A DNA stretch of 7,217 nt. Source: Deltaproteobacteria bacterium (lineage in GTDB: Bacteria > Desulfobacterota > UBA8473). The position numbers were made by a program, and so were the translations under genes. Position 1 is the stretch's first letter. The number at the start of each line of letters is the position of its first letter. This document shows, piece after piece, positions 1-6,297 of this stretch. Under the pieces are notes generated by a model. That model made no database searches. It had not been told where the DNA came from and was given only the letters and a program-made list of their open reading frames with translations. The DNA lies in assembly GCA_030621455.1 (NCBI GenBank), contig JAUXHQ010000090.1, positions 1-7,217 of the forward strand, written 5' to 3'.

Positions 1-64
1 GGCAAGAACCAACATCAAAAAAGTGTAAACCAGGAAATGAAGGATGCCACTATTTTAATTTAAA

Positions 65-1321
65 ATGCTTTTGTCACCTATTGAACTGAACCAGTGCCAC
101 AAACTGCTTAGACTGGTAAACTCCGCTTTTTACGGAGTTTCTGCAGGGAAAGTGATGACCGTATCCAGGGCCGTGGTATTGCTTGGGTTTGAGCAGGTGC
201 GTCTTGCTGCTGCCAGCCTTGTTTTGTTCGAGCATCTCCGAAGCAAGACCCAAAAAGCTGAGTTGAAAGATACCAATATATCTTCATTTATCAGCGGCCT
301 GTTCGCCAAAAAACTTGCAGGAAAATTAGGGGTCGACACAGAGGAGGCATTCATCTGTTCCATGCTTCATAACCTGGGAAATCACCTGGTGATTTTCTAC
401 CTTCCGGGAGAGTATAAAGAAATAAAAAAAAGAGTGCGACAGGGGGAAGAAGATGAACATTCGGCATCACGATCCGTGCTGGGGGTCTCCTATGATGAAT
501 TGGGAATAGCTGTAGCAAGGTCCTGGAAATTCCCTGAGAAGATCGTCAATAGCATGGAACATCTTCCTCAAGGAGTTCTGGACAAGTGTAAATCCGAGGA
601 TGACATCCTTAGGGGCATATCTCATTTTTCCAATGAACTATCGGATGTCATCAGGAATACTGAGGGAGAGGCCAGGGAAGAGGCATTCTCTGCAACCACT
701 TCCCGGTTTAAACAAATCATCCCCCTCTCTAAAAAACAGCTTTTCACACTATTGGACGGTCTCAAAGAGGACGTGGAGACGTATTCCGATGCCATGGGAA
801 TAGACTTAAGGAACAGCGATTTTATTCGCAGATTAACGGGAAGTCCCGGTCACCTTGATCAAAACCCTCAAATTGCCGGCGCATCCCCGCCGCCGGATTC
901 CCATGACCAAAAACCGCAAACAGACACAACGGGACCTGATCTCCGTCCCACAGATCATCGTATTCACACAAATAATGATCCCTCGGTTAAACAAAGTGAC
1001 ATATCATCCTCAGTCGTTGAAGCGGAACGTCCTTCAGCAATACTTACCAGCGGTATTCAGGAGATTACCAGCGTGCTTGTGGAAAATTATACCCTCAATG
1101 ATGTGCTTATCATGGTACTTGAGACCATGTATCGAGGGTTTACCTTTAACCGCACCATGTTCTGTATGATGACCACTGCTCGCAAGGCGATGAATGCCCG
1201 GTTTGGCCTTGGCAAGGATATTGATGAGCTGATCGACACATTTGGGTTTAAACTCAGCAAATCCCCTGACTGCTTTAACCAGGCAGTGTCCCGGGGGAAG
1301 GATTTTCGCATCAGTGATTAG
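65..1321 (+). CDS. HDOD domain protein with GAF-like C-terminal region, cut short by an in-frame amber stop (5' piece of a disrupted gene)
   Basis: This 418-codon frame encodes an HDOD-type signalling protein. HDOD domains are HD-GYP relatives that lack the catalytic HD residues and act in regulation; the partner here is unknown. The domain spans roughly residues 10-200 and shows LLRLVNSAFYG (14-24), MLHNLGNHLVIFY (100-112) and a SVLGVSYDELG segment (137-147). A Pro/Ser/Asp-rich linker (about 258-322) leads to a GAF-like region from about 327, including ARFGLGKDID (378-387). Two signs of damage are visible. First, the ATG sits inside the HDOD fold: the usual first 25 or so residues are missing, no Shine-Dalgarno precedes it, and the upstream frames carry stops. 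Second, TAG at 1319-1321 ends the frame in the middle of the GAF-like domain, and the same frame continues with matching protein to 1537. The domain calls are secure. Whether the protein is made or works is doubtful. Confidence 0.75.
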   Translation: MLLSPIELNQCHKLLRLVNSAFYGVSAGKVMTVSRAVVLLGFEQVRLAAASLVLFEHLRSKTQKAELKDTNISSFISGLFAKKLAGKLGVDTEEAFICSMLHNLGNHLVIFYLPGEYKEIKKRVRQGEEDEHSASRSVLGVSYDELGIAVARSWKFPEKIVNSMEHLPQGVLDKCKSEDDILRGISHFSNELSDVIRNTEGEAREEAFSATTSRFKQIIPLSKKQLFTLLDGLKEDVETYSDAMGIDLRNSDFIRRLTGSPGHLDQNPQIAGASPPPDSHDQKPQTDTTGPDLRPTDHRIHTNNDPSVKQSDISSSVVEAERPSAILTSGIQEITSVLVENYTLNDVLIMVLETMYRGFTFNRTMFCMMTTARKAMNARFGLGKDIDELIDTFGFKLSKSPDCFNQAVSRGKDFRISD

Positions 1322-1537
1322 AATGCGCCCGACATGAAAGGTCATATTCCCCAGTGGTACAGAAAGACTGTTAACGCACCGGCTTTCATTGTCTATCCCA
1401 TATTGGTCAACAATGTATGTCTCGGTCTCTTCTATGCGGACCAAGAAGAGAAAGGGGCCCCCATACCTGAAAACCAGTTGGATTATATGAATATATTGCG
1501 AAATCAGATACTTATCGCCATCAAGAATGGCCGCTAA
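1322..1537 (+). pseudogene. C-terminal remnant of the HDOD/GAF-like protein beyond the amber stop
   Basis: The 71 codons after the TAG at 1319-1321 are in the same frame as the HDOD gene and read as the missing end of its GAF-like domain. Recognisable pieces are HIPQWYRK, followed by an APAFIVYPILVNN strand region and VCLGLFYADQEE, which is the usual ending of this domain in HDOD proteins. An ATG at 1334 could in principle start a 67-residue product, but I see no Shine-Dalgarno before it, and the product would be a partial domain without a full fold. I therefore treat it as the 3' part of one broken gene (65-1537, about 490 codons) rather than a gene of its own. A sequencing error at one base of the TAG would restore a single intact frame. 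Confidence 0.7.
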
Positions 1538-1580
1538 CTATTTTTATACTACTCAACCAATTCTGATCTTTTCATTGCCC

Positions 1581-1609
1581 TTGACTACCTAACCCAAATC
1601 TGCTAAAAA
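1581..1609 (+). promoter_or_regulatory. Putative sigma70-type promoter with extended -10
   Basis: TTGACT at 1581-1586 matches five of six bases of the -35 consensus. After a 17-nt spacer comes TAAAAA at 1604-1609 (four of six against TATAAT). It is preceded by TG at 1601-1602, which gives the TGn extended -10 arrangement. It lies in the 129-nt gap before the acyl-CoA dehydrogenase and would give a U-rich leader of about 50 nt containing two copies of ACGTTTTC (1625-1632, 1637-1644). This is a match by eye only, and AT-rich gaps produce such matches by chance. Confidence 0.45.
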
Positions 1610-1655
1610 AGTGTTCCAGACTCGACGTTTTCTTTTACGTTTTCGTTTTCTATAC

Positions 1656-1664
1656 GGGAGGGAG
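1656..1664 (+). promoter_or_regulatory. Shine-Dalgarno of the acyl-CoA dehydrogenase gene
   Basis: The purine stretch GGGAGGGAG ends two bases before the ATG at 1667. Its first GGGAG lies six bases upstream of the start, which is a normal spacing. It supports 1667 as the start, as does the family-typical MDFDLTEEQ opening. Confidence 0.65.
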
Positions 1665-1666
1665 CT

Positions 1667-2815
1667 ATGGACTTTGATCTAACCGAAGAGCAGAGAATAT
1701 TGAGAAAGACTGTGCGGGATTTTGCAGAGAAAGAGATAGGACCTGTTGCGGCAGAGTTGGACAAAGGGGAAAGCTTTTCGTACGAAATAGTGGAAAAGAT
1801 GGCAGACCTCGGCATAATGGGGATGCCTTGCGGGGAAGAATACGGGGGGGGAGGTACTGATTACCTGTCGTATATCATTGCTGTTGAAGAACTGGCGAGG
1901 GTTGATGCATCTTCGGCCATAACTATGTGCGCCCATACATCCCTGGGGATTATGCCCATTTATTACTACGGAACAGAGGAACAAAAGAAAGAATGGTTGC
2001 CGAAACTTACTTCAGGCAAGGTCCTGGCGTCATTCGGACTCACGGAACCGGACGCCGGTTCAGACGCCGGAGCCACGAGGACAAGCGCAAAACTTGATCA
2101 TGGTATGTGGGTAATAAACGGGTCAAAATGTTTCATAACGAACACAGGGACAAAGATCAGCGGTATTATCACAATAACGGCCGTCACAGGTACGAGAGAA
2201 GATGGCAGGAAGGAGATCGAGTGCATCCTCGTCCCGAAAGGAACCGAGGGATACGAAGTGGGGTCTTCGTACGAGAAGATGGGGTGGCGTTGGTCTGATA
2301 CCAGGGCGTTATACTTTACCGATTGCCGCGTTCCTGAAGAGAACCTGCTGGGCAAAAAGGGCCATGGACTGCGCCAGATGCTGGAAATCCTGGATGGGGG
2401 GAGGTTAAGTGTAGGGGCAATGGGACTGGGCGGTGCCCAGGGAGCCTTTGAGATGGCGCTGAAATACGCAAAAGAGAGGTTTCAGTTTGGAAAACCCTTG
2501 AGCAGTTTCCAGGTGAATGCCTTTAAACTCAGTGACATGTTGACGGAGATTGAGATGGCCAGGCTGATGTTATACAAGGCCACATGGTTAAAAGACAGAA
2601 AGAGACCCTTTATAAGAGAAGCCGCCATGGGAAAACTCGTTTGCTCCGAGACCATGGGCAGGGTTGTGGATCAGGCAGTACAACTACACGGTGGGTACGG
2701 ATATATGAAGGAATACCCGATAGAGAGGTTCTATCGTGATCAAAAGGTCCTCGATATTGCCGAGGGTACATCGGAGATTCAGCGAATAGTCATATCAAGG
2801 ACTCTGGGATGTTAA
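1667..2815 (+). CDS. Acyl-CoA dehydrogenase, short-chain (butyryl-CoA) type
   Basis: An FAD-dependent acyl-CoA dehydrogenase, which makes the alpha,beta double bond in an acyl-CoA and normally passes electrons to electron transfer flavoprotein in the cytoplasm. At 382 residues it has the usual family length, with the N-terminal helical domain at about 6-118, the middle beta domain at 122-217 and the C-terminal helical domain at 229-378. The FAD/substrate signature LTEPDAGSD is at 125-133. LHGGYGYMKEYPIER (340-354) precedes the catalytic base, which I place at Glu366 in the AEGTSEIQR segment, the position used by short- and medium-chain enzymes. GWRWSDTR at 206-213 is a variant seen in anaerobe homologues. 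The exact substrate cannot be read from sequence; a short straight-chain, branched or aromatic-pathway acyl-CoA are all possible. No etfAB or thiolase genes are next to it. It is the first gene of a tight three-gene run. Confidence 0.95.
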   Translation: MDFDLTEEQRILRKTVRDFAEKEIGPVAAELDKGESFSYEIVEKMADLGIMGMPCGEEYGGGGTDYLSYIIAVEELARVDASSAITMCAHTSLGIMPIYYYGTEEQKKEWLPKLTSGKVLASFGLTEPDAGSDAGATRTSAKLDHGMWVINGSKCFITNTGTKISGIITITAVTGTREDGRKEIECILVPKGTEGYEVGSSYEKMGWRWSDTRALYFTDCRVPEENLLGKKGHGLRQMLEILDGGRLSVGAMGLGGAQGAFEMALKYAKERFQFGKPLSSFQVNAFKLSDMLTEIEMARLMLYKATWLKDRKRPFIREAAMGKLVCSETMGRVVDQAVQLHGGYGYMKEYPIERFYRDQKVLDIAEGTSEIQRIVISRTLGC

Positions 2816-2820
2816 GGAGG
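2813..2820 (+). promoter_or_regulatory. Shine-Dalgarno overlapping the acyl-CoA dehydrogenase stop, supporting a GTG start for the kinase
   Basis: TAAGGAGG begins with the TAA stop of the dehydrogenase and ends five bases before the GTG at 2826. This near-perfect site fixes the GTG as the start of the downstream PfkB gene and implies that both genes share one message. Confidence 0.75.
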
Positions 2821-2825
2821 CGGAC

Positions 2826-3734
2826 GTGAGCATTTTGGTAGTCGGTTCAATCGCCCTTGATTCAGTAGAGACACCATTCGGAAAGGTTAAAGAGGTCTTG
2901 GGAGGGTCTGCGGTTTACTTTTCCACTGCGGCAAGTTTCTTCACGGATATCAATATGGTTGCGGTTGTGGGCAGTGATTTTCCCCAGGAACATGTGGATT
3001 TTCTGACAAGCAGAAATATTGATATCAGAGGATTACAGAGGGAAAAGGGGAGCACCTTCAGGTGGGAAGGGAAGTACGGGTTCGAACTGAATGAGGCCCA
3101 CACCCTCGACACCCGGTTAAACGTGTTTGAGGGGTTCAACCCCACAATACCCCGAGAATATAGGGACTCTGAGTATGTATTCCTGGCCAATATCGATCCT
3201 GAATTACAGTTGGATGTATTGAAGCAGGTTAAGAACCCAAAGCTGGTGGCATGCGATACGATGAATTTCTGGATAGAGAAGAAGCCGAGCGAGCTCAAGA
3301 AGACCATTGAGAATGTCGATATCCTCATCATCAATGAAGCGGAAGCTAGGGAGTTCGCATGCGAACCCAACCTCGTCAAGGCCGCAAAAGCTCTCCTATC
3401 GGCCGGGCCGGATACCCTGATTATCAAGCGAGGTGAGTATGGGGCTCTCCTGTTTACGGATTCTTCCATCTTTTCCGCCCCCGCCTATCCGTTGGAGGAT
3501 ATCTTTGATCCAACCGGTGCGGGAGACACCTTTGCGGGAGGTTTCGTGGGGTACCTGGCAAACATAAACAACCTGGAACAGAGGTACTTCTCTCAGGCGG
3601 TCGTATTCGGAAGCGTAATGGCCTCGTTTAACGTGGAAGATTTCAGCTTAAACAGGATGAAGAACCTGACCTACACTGATATAGAGAACAGGTACAGAAA
3701 ATTTAAGAAACTGACCCACTTTGAGGATATATGA
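2826..3734 (+). CDS. PfkB-family carbohydrate/nucleoside kinase, substrate unknown
   Basis: A 302-residue ribokinase-fold kinase, expected to transfer the ATP gamma-phosphate to a hydroxyl of a sugar, nucleoside or similar small molecule in the cytoplasm. The N-terminal strand ILVVGSIALDSVETPFG is followed by LGGSAVYFS (25-33), the first PfkB glycine motif. Further on are NEAEAREF (170-177), the KRGEYG turn (201-206) and the second signature DPTGAGDTFAGGF (228-240), with the catalytic base at Asp234. It starts with GTG, giving MSILVV. The GGSAVYFS version of the first motif, in place of GG.xxN, sets it apart from classical ribokinases and from the kinase at 6297-7196, so the two are not recent duplicates. 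It follows the dehydrogenase by 10 nt and is 11 nt before the TPR gene. Neither neighbour reveals its substrate. The fold call is firm and the substrate is open. Confidence 0.92.
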   Translation: MSILVVGSIALDSVETPFGKVKEVLGGSAVYFSTAASFFTDINMVAVVGSDFPQEHVDFLTSRNIDIRGLQREKGSTFRWEGKYGFELNEAHTLDTRLNVFEGFNPTIPREYRDSEYVFLANIDPELQLDVLKQVKNPKLVACDTMNFWIEKKPSELKKTIENVDILIINEAEAREFACEPNLVKAAKALLSAGPDTLIIKRGEYGALLFTDSSIFSAPAYPLEDIFDPTGAGDTFAGGFVGYLANINNLEQRYFSQAVVFGSVMASFNVEDFSLNRMKNLTYTDIENRYRKFKKLTHFEDI

Positions 3735-3740
3735 AGGAGG
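3734..3740 (+). promoter_or_regulatory. Shine-Dalgarno that decides the TPR lipoprotein start
   Basis: AAGGAGG directly follows the kinase stop region and lies five bases before the ATG at 3746. An earlier in-frame ATG at 3731 overlaps the kinase stop but would place this ribosome site inside its own coding sequence and has no purine-rich site at a good distance. The 3746 start also gives a clean lipoprotein signal peptide. Confidence 0.75.
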
Positions 3741-3745
3741 ATCAC

Positions 3746-4501
3746 ATGTTGAAAAGGCTGTGTATCTGTCTTGTGCCGATCGTTTTCGCCTTTTTTCTAA
3801 ACGGGTGCGTTGAGGACAGGGCGGCTATAAAGGAAAGATCTTCATTACACCTTCGACTTGGCGCATCTCATCTCAGTGAAGGCAATATCCCTTCCGCGCT
3901 AAAAGAACTCCTGGAAGCGAAGAAAATGAACCCTGATGATCCTCATATTTATAGCATGCTTGGCCTGGCATATGGCGGGAAAAAGGAGTACGAAAAGGCT
4001 ATCGATAATTTCCGGAAGGCGCTGGAATTGGACCCGGAGCTTCCGGAAGTTCACAATAATTTTGGGGTTTTGTACCTCAACCTGAAACGGTGGGATGATG
4101 CCATCCTTGAGTTCAGGAAGGCAGTAAACAACGATCTATATTCAACCCCGGAGCGGGCCTATTGCAATATGGGGTGGGCCTACTACAAAAAGGGGGATAT
4201 GGGAAGAGCAATACAAAATTACAAGAAAGCATCGGAGATTGACCCGGAATTTACATTACCCTACTATAACCTCGGGGTCGGCTATCTCAGTATCGACAAG
4301 ACGGATGAGGCGATAGCCGCATTTAAACTCGCGGTAAAATTAGCCCCCAGGTATGTTGATGCACATTACCAGCTGGGGTTGGTTTACTTCAAGCTGGGCA
4401 GGAAAGAAGACGCCAAAAGGGAATTCGAAAAAGTCGTCACAATCTCTCCGCCCGGTGAGACCCGGAGTTCCGCCACGACCTATCTCGATCTGTTGAACTG
4501 A
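3746..4501 (+). CDS. TPR-repeat lipoprotein (PilF/PilW- or NlpI-like architecture)
   Basis: A 251-residue protein exported and probably lipid-anchored. It has a KR-bearing N-terminus, a hydrophobic stretch (residues 5-18) and a lipobox LNGC with the lipidated cysteine at 21. Asn at the -2 position is less usual than Ala or Ser but is tolerated. The rest is six tetratricopeptide repeats, at roughly 31-65, 66-99, 100-134, 135-168, 169-202 and 203-236, each with the G..Y/A and AI..F/Y..A..L.P pattern. TPR arrays bind other proteins. A lipoprotein of about 250 residues with six TPRs is the layout of PilF/PilW, the outer-membrane secretin-assembly factor of type IV pili, and this is the best functional guess. 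No pilus genes are visible, so a generic envelope scaffold is equally possible. It is last in the run with the dehydrogenase and kinase, and its end overlaps the uvrC end on the other strand by 22 bp. Confidence 0.88.
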   Translation: MLKRLCICLVPIVFAFFLNGCVEDRAAIKERSSLHLRLGASHLSEGNIPSALKELLEAKKMNPDDPHIYSMLGLAYGGKKEYEKAIDNFRKALELDPELPEVHNNFGVLYLNLKRWDDAILEFRKAVNNDLYSTPERAYCNMGWAYYKKGDMGRAIQNYKKASEIDPEFTLPYYNLGVGYLSIDKTDEAIAAFKLAVKLAPRYVDAHYQLGLVYFKLGRKEDAKREFEKVVTISPPGETRSSATTYLDLLN

Positions 4502-6297
4502 AGGGCTCTAAAAAAATGGGAGACGTTCCCGGCAACCTCGGTATTCATTCCCGGGACCTGAACCAGATCTTCCGTAGATGCGCTCTTCACACCTTTCAGG
4601 CTGCCGAAGTGTTTGAGAAGCGCCTTCTTCCTTGCGGAGCCCACCCCGGGTATCTCCTCCAATATGGACCTCAGGTTTCGTTTTTCCCGTAGCTTTTTGT
4701 GGTAGGTGATAGCAAAACGGTGGGCTTCATCCCTGATCTGCTGAAGCAGCAGCATTGCCCTGGAATTCTCCCGCATCAATACGGGATCCCGCCTGCCGGG
4801 GATAAAGACCTTGTCCCCGCCCTCCCCCTTGGCAAGACCGATTGCGTCCAAATCGAGCCCTCCCGCTTCTTTTAATACCATCGTGGCAACATTCAACTGT
4901 CCCTTGCCCCCGTCTACCATTACCATATCAGGCAGATCTTCGGATACCCTGCCATACCTTCTACTGAGAACCTCATACATCATCCCGTAATCATCCGCCT
5001 GATCAACGGTCTTGATCCTAAAACGGCGATAACCATCCTTGTAGGGCCTACCCTCTTTAAAGACCACCATGGAACCAACTGCTAACCTCCCCGATGTATT
5101 CGATATATCGAAGCACTCTATCCTCCCGGGGACCTTCCGCAAGTGCAGCCTCTCTTTAATCTCCTCTAAGGTCTTCATAATCAGGCCCTGTTCACTTTGC
5201 CTCCGGATGAATGAATTCTTGGCATTTTCCGTTACCATCTTTAAGAGGTCCAGTCTTTCCCCTTTCTTGGGGGAATGAATCCTTACCTTCCTTCCTTTCT
5301 TTTCTGAAAACCATTCTTCCACCAACTTCCTATCTTCCATCTCAAAAGGCACCACGATCTCGGAGGGGATAAACCTGTCTTCTCCGTAGTATTGCTTGAG
5401 AAATGAAGAGATAACTTCTTCATCCGGTAGCTCCAAATCGGTCAACGAGAAGGGTCTGTTATCTATGACCCTTCCCGTTCGCATGATCATGACCTGGAGT
5501 TCCATCTCCCCTCCCTGTCCGTAAAAAGCGAAGACGTCTTGATCGATACGGAGGTTCGAAACCACCTTCTGCCTTTCAAGGGTCTCTTCTATGGAAAATA
5601 TCTGGTCTCTTATCCTTGCAGCTTCTTCGAAGTTAAGGTCATCTGCTTCATCTTTCATCCGCTTTCTCAAGACTTTTGAGAGTTCCTGATTCCTGCCCTC
5701 CAGGAATAGAGTCACTCCCTCCAGAGACTTCCTGTAGCCCGCTTCATCGATCAGCCCACAACAAGGGGCAAGGCACATCTTTATCTGGTGACGTAGACAC
5801 GGACGCACCCTGTTCTTGAAATTGGGGTCACTACAGGTCCTTATGCCAAAGGTCTTGGATATCGTCTTCAATGTTTCTTTCACCGCATTACTGGAAGAAT
5901 ATGGGCCAAAATAGCGCGCGCCATCCCGCTTCACTTTCCTTACAAGAGAGAGCCGTGGGAAATTATCCGAGATAGTAAGCTTCAAACTGAAATGGGTCTT
6001 GCCGTCTTTCAGGTTTACATTGTATCTCGGTTTATGTCTCTTGATGAGGCTATTTTCAAGGATCAAGGCCTCCTTTTCCGTGTCGGTAATTATGAAGTCC
6101 ACATCTTCCACCCGGGACATCAATAACCTGATGCGATACCTCGAATTATCGATATTCCTGAAGTATGACCTCACTCTGTTCCGAAGGTTTTTCGCCTTGC
6201 CCACATAAATGATTTCCCGGGATTCGCTTTTCATAAGGTAGACGCCCGGATTCGTCGGGAACCGCATCGTATCTTCCTCAATAGCCGGTCGACCCAT
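4480..6297 (-). CDS. uvrC: Excinuclease ABC subunit C
   Basis: UvrC makes both incisions around a DNA lesion handed over by UvrAB in nucleotide excision repair. All domains are present in 605 residues, the usual length. The GIY-YIG 3'-incision nuclease carries GVYLM (18-22), IYVGKAK (30-36) and likely catalytic Tyr31, Arg41, Glu81 and Asn93. Cysteines 155, 167, 175 and 179 have the same 12-8-4 spacing as the [4Fe-4S] ligands reported for E. coli UvrC. The UVR motif (about 203-242) contacts UvrB. The RNase H-like 5'-incision domain has Asp397, Asp462 (in VDGGKGQL) and His526 (in RDEAHRF). Two helix-hairpin-helix motifs (about 543-568, 576-598) close the protein. I chose the ATG at 6297 over a TTG one codon earlier and an ATG at 6267, because GGAGGG lies six bases upstream and the N-terminal length then fits the family. 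The start overlaps the kinase stop. Confidence 0.97.
   Translation of the reverse strand: MGRPAIEEDTMRFPTNPGVYLMKSESREIIYVGKAKNLRNRVRSYFRNIDNSRYRIRLLMSRVEDVDFIITDTEKEALILENSLIKRHKPRYNVNLKDGKTHFSLKLTISDNFPRLSLVRKVKRDGARYFGPYSSSNAVKETLKTISKTFGIRTCSDPNFKNRVRPCLRHQIKMCLAPCCGLIDEAGYRKSLEGVTLFLEGRNQELSKVLRKRMKDEADDLNFEEAARIRDQIFSIEETLERQKVVSNLRIDQDVFAFYGQGGEMELQVMIMRTGRVIDNRPFSLTDLELPDEEVISSFLKQYYGEDRFIPSEIVVPFEMEDRKLVEEWFSEKKGRKVRIHSPKKGERLDLLKMVTENAKNSFIRRQSEQGLIMKTLEEIKERLHLRKVPGRIECFDISNTSGRLAVGSMVVFKEGRPYKDGYRRFRIKTVDQADDYGMMYEVLSRRYGRVSEDLPDMVMVDGGKGQLNVATMVLKEAGGLDLDAIGLAKGEGGDKVFIPGRRDPVLMRENSRAMLLLQQIRDEAHRFAITYHKKLREKRNLRSILEEIPGVGSARKKALLKHFGSLKGVKSASTEDLVQVPGMNTEVAGNVSHFFRALQFNRSR

Noticed and set aside
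855..1169. 104-codon forward frame overlapping the HDOD gene in another phase
   Set aside because: It covers the low-complexity linker and the start of the GAF-like part. The main frame is the homologous one, so this is not evidence of a frameshift.
1319..1321. Pyrrolysine or general amber readthrough as the explanation for the TAG
   Set aside because: Pyrrolysine is known from methylamine methyltransferases and a few other proteins, not GAF-like domains, and uvrC in this window uses TAG as an ordinary stop at a normal C-terminus. It is kept only as a check in the finding.
1034..1444. 136-codon open frame on the minus strand across the amber codon of the HDOD gene
   Set aside because: It is antisense to sequence that reads as a GAF-like domain in the forward frame. 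It shows no recognisable domain, so it does not explain the interruption.
1844..1851. Run of eight Gs in the acyl-CoA dehydrogenase gene as a possible slippage or phase-variation tract
   Set aside because: The run encodes the expected glycine-rich segment (EYGGGG) and the frame is intact on both sides. Nothing suggests more than chance.
2915..3469. 184-codon open frame on the minus strand
   Set aside because: It lies wholly antisense to the PfkB kinase, whose motifs are intact, and its translation is a low-information Ser/Phe-rich shadow with no recognisable domain.
3731..3745. Earlier ATG start for the TPR gene (adds MKEDH)
   Set aside because: It would put charged residues ahead of the signal peptide and place the strong AAGGAGG inside the coding region. 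The ATG at 3746 has the correct spacing.
4517..4557. Repeated TTCCCGG and small inverted repeats near the convergent junction, considered as a recombination or attachment site
   Set aside because: They are short, lie in conserved uvrC coding sequence, and have no integrase or mobile gene nearby.
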